Shown: piece after piece, positions 40,258 through 48,668 of the stretch
How positions within the stretch are numbered: the stretch's first letter is position 1
How the letters are laid out: each line of letters starts with the position of its first letter
Source of the DNA: an uncultured Cellvibrionales bacterium
GTDB taxonomy: Bacteria; Pseudomonadota; Gammaproteobacteria; Pseudomonadales; Porticoccaceae
Assembly (NCBI GenBank): GCA_913031145.1
Contig: CAJWCO010000001.1
Span: 42,031-106,030, forward strand
Direction: 5' to 3'
DNA: 64,000 nt
The notes under the pieces: generated by a model
Database searches by the model: none
What the model saw: the letters and a program-made list of their open reading frames with translations, nothing else
What the model was told of the DNA's origin: nothing
Made by a program: the position numbers and the translations under genes

Positions 40258-42231
40258 ATGCGTATGACGAAAATCATTTTATTAACGAGCTTCTGTCTTT
40301 TTTTGGTGGCGTGTGGCGATAACGATTCGGCACCCGCCGAGGCGGAAACATGGAGTCATCTCCAGTCGATAAATTTTGTGAGTGAGAGCTACGAGATTGT
40401 CATTGGCAATATGCAGGAAGTGACAGCGACGGACGGGCTTGGTTCTGGGGTTATTACCTACAGTAGCAGTGATGAGAGTATTGCGACGGTATCGGGCGCA
40501 GGTTCTATCTCTGCGCATGCGTTGGGTAGCGTCACCATGACTGCGACGAAAGCGGCAGATAGCAAATACGCTGAAGCAGCGGCCACCACGAACGTCACGG
40601 TTATACCGCCAAAAACTCAAGTCATTAGCTTTGTGAGCACGGCGGTTTCGATCACGCTGAATACCACGAAAATGCTGGCCGCGACTGGGGGTGCAGGCAC
40701 CGGCGTCATAACTTATACCAGCAGCGACGCGAATATTTTGACGATCTCACCTGCCGGCCTAGTGGAAGCACTCGCAGTGGGCACGGCTACTATAACGGCC
40801 ACCAAGCCAGCCGATAGCGACTACCTAGAAGCGACAGCCACAGCTGAGATTACCGTCGAAGCAGAACCCGTTCCGCTTCTACCGCCGGTCATTAGTATGG
40901 TGTCTTCAGGCAATGCGAGGGCGACGATATCATGGAATGCTACAGGCGATGAAGCCACCTTAAGCCTGTATTCGGCAAAAGAGAGTATCGGCGACCCTGC
41001 GAATTATGCATCGTTGTCTGCGGGAACACTGACGTTGGATGTAACTTCGCCGTTCACAATGATTGGACTGGACAACGGCGAGCGTTATTATTTTGTTGTT
41101 ACGTCGTCTGACGGTGTTGAAGAAAGTGCGGGGAGTAATGAGCTCAGCGTCGTGCCGCAAAATCCATTGAACGACACCGGTATTTTGTTCAGTGCAAATG
41201 CGACATCTGGGCTCAATGCGACCTGCACGCAGAGCATTGATAGTGAAGGGCACGTTCCTCAGGACTGCGATCAGGGGCGTGATGCCGATACGACTCTCGC
41301 TGTCAGCAAAGTCGGCACGGGTGTGGCGAGCTTTGATTTTAGCAAACTTGCCAGCGATGGTGCCGTGCTGGCGGAGCAGACGGCGGCTTGGTCGAATGAA
41401 GGCTCTGAGGCTGTCGGAACGCAATGGAGTTGTGTTAAAGACAACGTTACCGGGCTAATTTGGGAGATTAAGACCGCGACAGGGGTGCATAGTTTTGACG
41501 AGAAAGTGAACTGGTCGAATCGCGCTTTGCTCGCTGAGACCACTAACGGGGAAATGTTATGTGGGTTAGATGACTGGCGCGTGCCAACGCCGATGGAATT
41601 ACTGAGCATCGGTAATAACGGGCGTCAGAACCCGGCATTCGACACCGACATGTTTCCAAATGGTAAGTCGCAATCTTATTGGACGTCGTTGCCCGATGCG
41701 GGCAATGCAGCCAATGCTTGGACGATAAATTTCTTTGCCGGAATTGGTAACTCGAAGACTAAAACGATGGCATTTCAGGTTCGATTGGTATCAGGTGATT
41801 ACCAAGCTAACGACACCTCTAGTGGGCGTTATACTGTTAATGAAGATGGCACCGTGACTGATCGGGTAACGGGGCTGATGTGGACGCAGTGCCCGGAAGG
41901 CCTGTCGGGTATTGACTGCAGTGTTGGAGTAGTAACGACGTCAGTGTGGGGGGCGTCGATGAAAGCGGCGAGAGATTCTACGTATGCAGGTTATGATGAT
42001 TGGCGCATACCAAACATGAAGGAATATCAATCCATCGTTGCGTTCGATCGGAATAATCCCGCGATTAACACAGCCGTGTTTCCGGGCGCGGTCATCAACT
42101 TTTGGTCGTCAAGTCCGAAAGCACAAGCAGCGGTTAATTCGTTCCGAATTAACTTTACCAAAGGTCTAATGGAGGCGAAAGCTCGAACGGGCACGGTAGC
42201 GGCGCAACGCTTTGTTCGAGATGCAGATTAA
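40258..42231 (+). CDS. Lipoprotein with Ig-like repeats and two DUF1566 domains
   Basis: A 657-residue surface or periplasmic lipoprotein with lipobox LVAC near residue 19. Two Ig-like repeats follow (about residues 35-115 and 118-197), each with a VITY.SSD core. A fibronectin-III-like segment (about 200-290) and two DUF1566 (Lcl-type) modules come next, visible as GLIWEIKT with LDDWRVPTPMELLSI and GLMWTQCPEG with YDDWRIPNMKEYQSI. The architecture suggests adhesion or carbohydrate binding outside the cell; no enzyme motif is seen. It is positioned between sulfatase and TonB receptor genes. Confidence 0.8.
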   Translation: MRMTKIILLTSFCLFLVACGDNDSAPAEAETWSHLQSINFVSESYEIVIGNMQEVTATDGLGSGVITYSSSDESIATVSGAGSISAHALGSVTMTATKAADSKYAEAAATTNVTVIPPKTQVISFVSTAVSITLNTTKMLAATGGAGTGVITYTSSDANILTISPAGLVEALAVGTATITATKPADSDYLEATATAEITVEAEPVPLLPPVISMVSSGNARATISWNATGDEATLSLYSAKESIGDPANYASLSAGTLTLDVTSPFTMIGLDNGERYYFVVTSSDGVEESAGSNELSVVPQNPLNDTGILFSANATSGLNATCTQSIDSEGHVPQDCDQGRDADTTLAVSKVGTGVASFDFSKLASDGAVLAEQTAAWSNEGSEAVGTQWSCVKDNVTGLIWEIKTATGVHSFDEKVNWSNRALLAETTNGEMLCGLDDWRVPTPMELLSIGNNGRQNPAFDTDMFPNGKSQSYWTSLPDAGNAANAWTINFFAGIGNSKTKTMAFQVRLVSGDYQANDTSSGRYTVNEDGTVTDRVTGLMWTQCPEGLSGIDCSVGVVTTSVWGASMKAARDSTYAGYDDWRIPNMKEYQSIVAFDRNNPAINTAVFPGAVINFWSSSPKAQAAVNSFRINFTKGLMEAKARTGTVAAQRFVRDAD

Positions 42232-42357
42232 TCGACGTCTCTGGTTCGGATCTTAAAGATTGCGGGGCACATACAAAGAAACAGAAAAACTCGGTAGCGT
42301 CGCACTCGGCAAACGGTTTAAAGGTAGTGTGACGTCGACTAAATTAGGAGAGTTGTA

Positions 42358-45306
42358 ATGGAGCATAAGTTTTCAGCAAGACGTCAATGGGTCAAGGCGG
42401 CGAGCATGTCACTGATTTTAGGGTCAGGGTCGCTAGCTACTGCCCAAAGCGCAGAGCCCAAAGCCGAACCGAGTGATGCTGAACTCGAAGAAGTGATTGT
42501 GTACGGAATTCGCGCTAGCCTTGAATCTGCCCTAGAAGCGAAGCGCGCGCGCGCCAACCTTACCGAAATTATTAATGCAGACGATATCGGCAAACTCCCT
42601 GACGAGAATTTGGCGGAGGTCTTAGAGAACATTCCGGGCGTGCAGATCACGCGAAGTGCGGGTATTGGCGATAGCGTGTCAATTCGCGGCAGTGACCAAA
42701 ACCGCATTGAAATCAATGGGCGAACAAGCACACCATCGGGTGACGCTCGTGGGGGTATCAGCTTTTCTGATCTTCCAGCAGAGCTCGTTCGGCAGTTGGT
42801 TGTGGTCAAAGTCCCCACCGCCGATATGGTTGAGGGTTCGCTTGGCGGCACCATCAATGTCAACATGTACCGGGGCCTTAAGTTGCAAAAGCCACTTCGT
42901 ATGATTAAGTTGACGTCGGAATATGCGGATAATGCAGACCAGTGGAATCAGGACATTACCGCAACGATAGGCGACAATATGTCAACGGAGTACGGTGATT
43001 TCGGTGCCATTGTAACGCTTACACACAGGGACAAGATTGTTCGCGAAGACGCTCTTCGGAGTTCGCAGGGCGTCACGCAGGGCCACAATGGCAACGGCGC
43101 TAGCCAAATCGACTTTGATGGCGATGGTCTTGGCGATGCCTATTACAAGCCCGGCTACTCGAGCCTTCAGGTCGACCGCAGCCGTCGAAAAAATACAGCA
43201 TTCCAAGGTTCCTTGGAATGGCGGCCCAAAGAAGCGTTAAAACTTTTTGCTGAGGGAACCTATACGGATTTTGCGCAACAGAATTTAGGAAAAGTGGCCG
43301 CTTTTGGTGCCGCAGGGTCTGACTTGGAATTAGATGGTGCGGCAGATGCCACGTTTGGGCTTTCCGATGTGGCAGGGTTCACGGTGCCCGTCATGACGTC
43401 AGGTATTATTGGCGGGGGGATCAGAAATGGGCAGGTGGATTTGCCCAGCCAAACGGCTAGTCCTGATGATGGTATGCGGCTCCGCACGAACAATAAAACG
43501 GGTAATCGCGATACCCAATCTTATGTGGCAGCGCTCGGCGGTGAATGGGAGCGCGATAATGTGCGCGTGGATTTTGAGGTCAGTTCTAGCGGTTCCAAGA
43601 ACGCACAAAATAATTTGAACGCGATTTGGCAGTTCAACGATGTCAATGAAGACGGTGCTACAGTTCACGGCGCGGAGTACACCCGCATCCCGATTCAATA
43701 CGATATGCGCGGCGGCTTTTTTAGCTACGGTCCTGTCCAAGGTCGGGACCCAGACTTGCTTAAAAATCTTGCAGATCCAAGGTACTATTCGCTGTTTATT
43801 GCCCGTGATACAGATCAATACTTCGACAATGATTCGACGGAGGGAAAGGTTGATATTACTTGGAATCTCGATGATGAGCTGCCAGTCTGGTGGACGTCGA
43901 TAAAAACGGGTGTGCGGGTGAGTCAGCGATCAATAAAAAGGAACCGCGAGTCACGGTTCACGGGAAACTACCCCGGGGTATCTGGAGAGGACCTCAAAGA
44001 ATACGGGGACCTCGGGCCGGGAGATTTCTTTGCCTTTAATGAGGGCGGCAGCTATCTCGACAACTGGTTTTCGCTGGATCCATTAGCGATTGCCGGGAAT
44101 CGTGCCGAAGTACGAGAAGCGCTGACCCTGTGTGAAGATAACACGGACGCGTGTAACTCTAATACGGACGATCCCGCTCAGACCTTCACGGTTGAAGAAG
44201 ACACGGCCGCTCTTTATGTTCGGGCTGACTTCGAGACCCTATTCTTTGGCCTCCCGCTTAGTGGTAATTTGGGCATAAGAGGTGTTGAGACGGTCCAGCA
44301 CACATTTGGTTCGATCATCGGGGAAGTCGATGGCCTAGAAGTGCAGCAACCGATCGATATTCGCGAAACATATACGGAATGGCTGCCGAGTGCCAGTTTG
44401 GTCTTCCTGCCGACGGAAGATTTTCAAATCAGGTTGGGTTTTGCACAAATCCTCCGGCGGCCTGACTTTAGCCAGTTGTCTCCCACGGTACGTCTTCCGT
44501 TAAATGAAAATCCAGTAACAGTGGGAAATCCAGAGTTAAAACCCACGACCGCGGATCAATACGACCTAACCGCGGAGTATTATTTTCGTAAGGGTAGCGT
44601 ATTCAGTCTTGGCTACTACTACAAAGATTTAGACGGTGTTGTTGCCAATCAAACAAGTTTTGCACGAGACTATTGTAACTCGCAAGCGGGCAATACGAAC
44701 GCGGGTGACGAAGAGCTTTCTCAAGATTTTGGCTGCACCACGGCTTGGGGGGCGCCAGGTATTTTGGTGGCAAGAATTACCCCGGTGAATTTGCCGGGCG
44801 GCAACATCGAAGGGCTAGAGTTTTCGTTTCAGCATAGCTTTAGGGGGCTGCCGAGCCCCTACAATGGTTTGGGTGTGGTTGCCAGTTATGCCTATCAAAA
44901 GGGTAGCCGCGACTATCTGTTCAAAACGCCCAATTTTTTGCGTGAGGACGGTGAATTCCAAGAGTTCCCTGTGAACTTCAGGAAGTTATCCGAAAATTCT
45001 TACAACTTTACCGTCTTCTATGAAAAATATGGGTTTAACGCGCGCTTACGCTACACGTTTCGGGACCATTTCTTAGTCAATGAGGCCATTGATGTTGCCA
45101 ACGGGCAGCCGCTCTATCAAGATGACAGAGGGCAGTTGAATGCGTCGATGTCTTACAGGATTAATAAAATGTTCACTGTTCGGTTCAATGGCGTTAATCT
45201 CACGAAAAGTCGCAGAGTGCAACCGGCAGTCTTCGCCAGCGGGCCGATTGGACGAATGTTCGATACTGACCGGCGGTTAGCGTTGGGGATTACCGCGCGT
45301 TTTTAA
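42358..45306 (+). CDS. TonB-dependent receptor, carbohydrate type
   Basis: A 982-residue outer-membrane transporter. A signal peptide (about residues 1-30) is followed by a TonB-box-like EEVIVYG and the IRASLESALEAKR start common in Caulobacter/Xanthomonas-type sugar receptors. The plug domain (DENLAEVLENIPGVQI, SLGGTINVN) and a beta-barrel ending in aromatic LALGITARF complete it. Beside three sulfatases it is the likely importer of sulfated oligosaccharides. TAATTAGGAGAG-type ribosome-binding region upstream. Confidence 0.93.
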   Translation: MEHKFSARRQWVKAASMSLILGSGSLATAQSAEPKAEPSDAELEEVIVYGIRASLESALEAKRARANLTEIINADDIGKLPDENLAEVLENIPGVQITRSAGIGDSVSIRGSDQNRIEINGRTSTPSGDARGGISFSDLPAELVRQLVVVKVPTADMVEGSLGGTINVNMYRGLKLQKPLRMIKLTSEYADNADQWNQDITATIGDNMSTEYGDFGAIVTLTHRDKIVREDALRSSQGVTQGHNGNGASQIDFDGDGLGDAYYKPGYSSLQVDRSRRKNTAFQGSLEWRPKEALKLFAEGTYTDFAQQNLGKVAAFGAAGSDLELDGAADATFGLSDVAGFTVPVMTSGIIGGGIRNGQVDLPSQTASPDDGMRLRTNNKTGNRDTQSYVAALGGEWERDNVRVDFEVSSSGSKNAQNNLNAIWQFNDVNEDGATVHGAEYTRIPIQYDMRGGFFSYGPVQGRDPDLLKNLADPRYYSLFIARDTDQYFDNDSTEGKVDITWNLDDELPVWWTSIKTGVRVSQRSIKRNRESRFTGNYPGVSGEDLKEYGDLGPGDFFAFNEGGSYLDNWFSLDPLAIAGNRAEVREALTLCEDNTDACNSNTDDPAQTFTVEEDTAALYVRADFETLFFGLPLSGNLGIRGVETVQHTFGSIIGEVDGLEVQQPIDIRETYTEWLPSASLVFLPTEDFQIRLGFAQILRRPDFSQLSPTVRLPLNENPVTVGNPELKPTTADQYDLTAEYYFRKGSVFSLGYYYKDLDGVVANQTSFARDYCNSQAGNTNAGDEELSQDFGCTTAWGAPGILVARITPVNLPGGNIEGLEFSFQHSFRGLPSPYNGLGVVASYAYQKGSRDYLFKTPNFLREDGEFQEFPVNFRKLSENSYNFTVFYEKYGFNARLRYTFRDHFLVNEAIDVANGQPLYQDDRGQLNASMSYRINKMFTVRFNGVNLTKSRRVQPAVFASGPIGRMFDTDRRLALGITARF

Positions 45307-45323
45307 CGGGTACTCGGCCGTCG

Positions 45324-45350
45324 TTGTTCGCGCTTTTGGCAAGCGCACAA
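45324..45350 (+). other. Stem-loop downstream of TonB receptor gene
   Basis: TTGT + GCGCTT pairs with AAGCGC + ACAA, with a two-base bulge and a five-base loop, 17 bases after the stop. No T tract follows, so it looks more like a message-stabilising or pausing hairpin than a full intrinsic terminator. Confidence 0.45.
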
Positions 45351-45464
45351 CACGGTACCATTTGGGTCGTCGCTGGCCGTGATATCGGTTTTTTTGGGAG
45401 CGTGGGCCGACAAGTGGGTAAGTCTTGAGGCGTTTACATCGTCGCAAAATCTTTAGAGCATTCG

Positions 45465-45484
45465 ATTAAGACGTCGGTCTTGAT
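45465..45484 (+). promoter_or_regulatory. Inverted repeat before beta-helix gene, possible operator or 5'-UTR hairpin
   Basis: ATTAAGACGTCGGTCTTGAT: AAGAC and GTCTT arms, extended by AT/AT with one mismatch, centred 27 bases before the ATG. It could be a regulator site or a hairpin next to the ribosome-binding site. Confidence 0.35.
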
Positions 45485-45501
45485 CTGAAAGGGGTGCGTT
45501 G

Positions 45502-47172
45502 ATGCCCAATTACTTAGGTAGGTACAGATCTTCTCTGCTGGTGTGCGCGTGCGTTGTGGCATGTTATTTAGTAACCACGGCAGTCGCTGCTAAAGAAGTA
45601 AGTGCTTACTATGTTAGCGCGTCTGCTGGGAACGATAACAATGACGGACGCACCGAAAAGACCCCTTGGGCTAGCCTTGACCGCGTGGTTTCACAGCGTC
45701 TTGCTCCCGGTGATACGGTACGCTTTCGTGCAGGCGATCGTTTTATTGGCCAATTGATTATTGATGAATCGGGCGCTCCCGATGCAGTCATCACGTTTAC
45801 GTCTTATGGCGACGGTGAAAAACCCATCTTAGATGCAGCACCGATGGAAAAAGGTTCAGCGGTCGCGACGGTGGTTATCAATGACCAAGATTATATCGAG
45901 ATTGAAGGCCTTGAAATCCAAAACTTTCGCCGTAAATCACTGAGGGGCGTCAGAGACGTTGATGCCTTTGGTATTTTGGTGCGCAATACCGGAAAGCGCT
46001 TTCTCAAGGGCTTCGAATTTCATAATCTTACCGTTCAAAATATCTACCCGATCAAGCTGAAGAAGCACTTTGATAGCACCTCGGTGAGTGGTATTCGTTT
46101 TGAGACATTGCCCGCGAAGACGTATAAAGACGCTGTCAACACAAGCGAGATTTATCTGCATAATAACGTGCTCCGTCATACAGGCCGCTTTGGTATGAGC
46201 CTTCGTCATCGCCCTTCTAAGGTTGACCGATTGGCGGGCTTGCCAGTCAATTATGATGTCAATGTGCGCATTACAGGAAATACATGCGAGCACTTGGGAG
46301 GAAGCTGTGTCCTTATGAACGGTGTTTACAATGGCCTTTTAGAAGGGAATATCTTTCTGCGCTCAGGCTCAACGATCCAAGCGGAGCGGTCGGTTCAGCG
46401 CGGAAGTGGCGCTTGGTTCTTTCGTAGCCGGCATATAGTCGCGCAAAAAAATGTAGCGATTTCGTCAAGGGGGCACAACGATTCCAGTGGGATCCACGTG
46501 GACTATGGAAACGAAGATATTCTCGTTCAATACAATTTTTTATACGACAATGAGGGGTATGGAACTGAAATTCTTGGCAAGAACAAAAATATCATTTGGC
46601 GCTACAACATCAGTGTCGGTGATGGAACGCGGCGTATCAAGGTGCCGCGACCGGATGGAAAAACGAGTCACCATGCAGGTAAAACGGTTTTTGTCAGTGA
46701 TTTTTCTGTGCCACGTCGAATTCAATCTCGGGGTGTTTATATTTATAACAACACCTATGTGACTGCAGCTAATTCCCAGCCGGGCATAGAGATTAACAGC
46801 GTAGACACCCACATTATCAACAACATTTTTGTGGCCTCCCCGAACAGTCACATGGGGCATAGGGTCAAAATTGGCTGGAACGATGTGCAGATAGCTCGAA
46901 ATGCTTTTTCGGGCTCTATTGCGCCTGCGTTTATCGCCCGTGATTCTCGCCCATTGCTCGCGGATATTTCGTTTGTTGGTGAGGCCAGCGCCGTTGGCAC
47001 CTATGCGCTTCCATCGCGTTATCATGCTGAATTACGGGGGCAGTCTTTGACGCATCCCTCTTTTCCTGCCGCTGGCAAGGGTATCTTGGGTCACATCAGT
47101 GAAGTGCCTGAGGTAGATTTTTTTAATAAGCCACTCGATCACGATAGCCCACTTGTAGGCGCTGGCTACTGA
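45502..47172 (+). CDS. Exported right-handed parallel beta-helix protein, candidate polysaccharide-active enzyme
   Basis: A 556-residue exported protein with a signal peptide (LLVCACVVACYLVTTAVA). It begins YYVSASAGNDNNDGRTEKTPW, a start typical of pectate-lyase-like beta-helix proteins. Repeated rungs follow, e.g. IEGLEIQNF, ITGNTCEHLGGSCVLMNGVYNG, VQYNFLYDNEGYGTEI, IYNNTYV and INNIFV. No family-specific catalytic residues can be assigned by eye. It is the only candidate backbone-cleaving enzyme in the sulfatase island. Start ATG 45502 is preferred over the adjoining TTG. Confidence 0.8.
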   Translation: MPNYLGRYRSSLLVCACVVACYLVTTAVAAKEVSAYYVSASAGNDNNDGRTEKTPWASLDRVVSQRLAPGDTVRFRAGDRFIGQLIIDESGAPDAVITFTSYGDGEKPILDAAPMEKGSAVATVVINDQDYIEIEGLEIQNFRRKSLRGVRDVDAFGILVRNTGKRFLKGFEFHNLTVQNIYPIKLKKHFDSTSVSGIRFETLPAKTYKDAVNTSEIYLHNNVLRHTGRFGMSLRHRPSKVDRLAGLPVNYDVNVRITGNTCEHLGGSCVLMNGVYNGLLEGNIFLRSGSTIQAERSVQRGSGAWFFRSRHIVAQKNVAISSRGHNDSSGIHVDYGNEDILVQYNFLYDNEGYGTEILGKNKNIIWRYNISVGDGTRRIKVPRPDGKTSHHAGKTVFVSDFSVPRRIQSRGVYIYNNTYVTAANSQPGIEINSVDTHIINNIFVASPNSHMGHRVKIGWNDVQIARNAFSGSIAPAFIARDSRPLLADISFVGEASAVGTYALPSRYHAELRGQSLTHPSFPAAGKGILGHISEVPEVDFFNKPLDHDSPLVGAGY

Positions 47173-47210
47173 TCAGGCCTTTCTTTCAAAGGGCGAGTAA
47201 AGGATTCTTT

Positions 47211-48644
47211 ATGCGAAAAATGTACGTTTTAAGCTATCTGTTTGTCGCTTTGGTGAGCGTTCACTCGCACGCTGCCAATACCCCGAATTTTATTTTAGTG
47301 TTGACGGATGACCACGGCTGGACAAGTCTATCGACCCCTATGGATCAATCGCGTCCTTGGGCGAAAAGTGATTATTACCGGACGCCCAACATGGATGCAC
47401 TGGTCAACTCAGGAATGCGTTTTTCGAATGGCTATGCAGCAGCTCCGGTTTGTGCGCCATCGCGATACAGTCTTCAATTTGGTCAGTCATCTGCTCGTTT
47501 ACACCGAACGTGGGCGCAAGGAAAGAATCAGGTCGATCACAACCAAATGGGTATTGCTCAGGTTTTAAAGGCCATTGACCCGAACTATCGTGCGGCGCAT
47601 TTTGGTAAATGGCATATCGACGCAAGCCCCGATCGCTATGGCTATGATGTTCACGATGGCATCACAAAAAATCGTGAAGGCGATTTCGTCAATAATCAAC
47701 CCAAAAGGCAGTGGCGCGGGTATGCCGATGAGGACCCCAAACGGGTTTACTCACTGACACAACGCACGATTGAATTTATTAAAGAGTCGGTCGAGGAAGA
47801 CCGACCATTTTTTGTTCAATTATCGCATTATGCAGTACATAGTAATCTCGTTTACAGTCAAGAATCTTTTGATGAAGTCGGGCGATGGAAGAAAGGAAAA
47901 ATCCACAATAATCATGCCTATGCAGCAATGACACGTGATCTCGACCTGTCAGTGGGGGCTCTTCTGGAAGCTTATGACGCGCTTGGACTGGCGGATAACA
48001 CCTATATTATCTTCACCGCTGATAACGGTGGAATGCCAGTACTGCCGCTCAAATTGACTGGAGGAAAACCTTATAAATCGGGCCTGAACATGCCTCTGCA
48101 AAGAGGTAAATGGGATTTAACCGAAGGAGGTCTTCGCGTGCCGTTTGCCATCCGTGGTCCCGGAATTCAAGCGGGAAGCCAAAGTGATACGCCAGTGGTG
48201 GGTTACGATTTACTCCCCACGCTTGCAGATCTTGCGGGGTCGTCTGAAGGGCTTCCAGCGGAGATCGATGGCGGTAGCTTACGGCCACTACTCAGTAATC
48301 CGCAGGCTGCAGTTCAACGGTCTTTCGACGGCTTGGTTTTTCATTTTCCCCACTATAACGGCGCGGGTTTAGATGAGCCGCATTCAGCCTTGCGCTCTGG
48401 CGATTATAAATTATTGAAATTTCACGCTTCCAATCGATCTCTTTTATTTAAAGTGGATTCAGACGTTGGCGAGAGTACCGATCTATCAGACCGCGATCCC
48501 GCACGTAAAGCCTACATGGAGGGTTTATTGGCCGGTTATCTCGACGATGTTGACGCTGAGCGGCCAGACGCCTGTTTTAGTTGGACAAAAAGAGGCCGGA
48601 ATGGATCGGTCAAAACATTATTTTTGAATCGCTATTTGCAATAA
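47211..48644 (+). CDS. Exported sulfatase (S1 family)
   Basis: Type I sulfatase of 477 residues with signal peptide (VLSYLFVALVSVHSHA). Formylglycine motif CAPSRYSLQFGQ, metal-site FILVLTDDHGWTSL, FGKWH and TADNGG with GGKPYKSGLNMPLQRGKWDLTEGGLRVP are all present; the last is typical of arylsulfatase A-like exo-sulfatases. It lies 38 bases after the beta-helix gene with AAAGGA before its ATG, so the two are likely co-transcribed. It is a different subtype from the other two sulfatases of the island. Confidence 0.92.
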   Translation: MRKMYVLSYLFVALVSVHSHAANTPNFILVLTDDHGWTSLSTPMDQSRPWAKSDYYRTPNMDALVNSGMRFSNGYAAAPVCAPSRYSLQFGQSSARLHRTWAQGKNQVDHNQMGIAQVLKAIDPNYRAAHFGKWHIDASPDRYGYDVHDGITKNREGDFVNNQPKRQWRGYADEDPKRVYSLTQRTIEFIKESVEEDRPFFVQLSHYAVHSNLVYSQESFDEVGRWKKGKIHNNHAYAAMTRDLDLSVGALLEAYDALGLADNTYIIFTADNGGMPVLPLKLTGGKPYKSGLNMPLQRGKWDLTEGGLRVPFAIRGPGIQAGSQSDTPVVGYDLLPTLADLAGSSEGLPAEIDGGSLRPLLSNPQAAVQRSFDGLVFHFPHYNGAGLDEPHSALRSGDYKLLKFHASNRSLLFKVDSDVGESTDLSDRDPARKAYMEGLLAGYLDDVDAERPDACFSWTKRGRNGSVKTLFLNRYLQ

Positions 48645-48668
48645 AGTGTGCACGTCACTGTGGGTGCT

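Noticed and set aside
40960-41424. 154-codon minus-strand ORF
   Set aside because: Antisense to the DUF1566 lipoprotein gene; arginine-rich shadow composition.
46540-47025. 161-codon minus-strand ORF
   Set aside because: Antisense shadow of the beta-helix gene.
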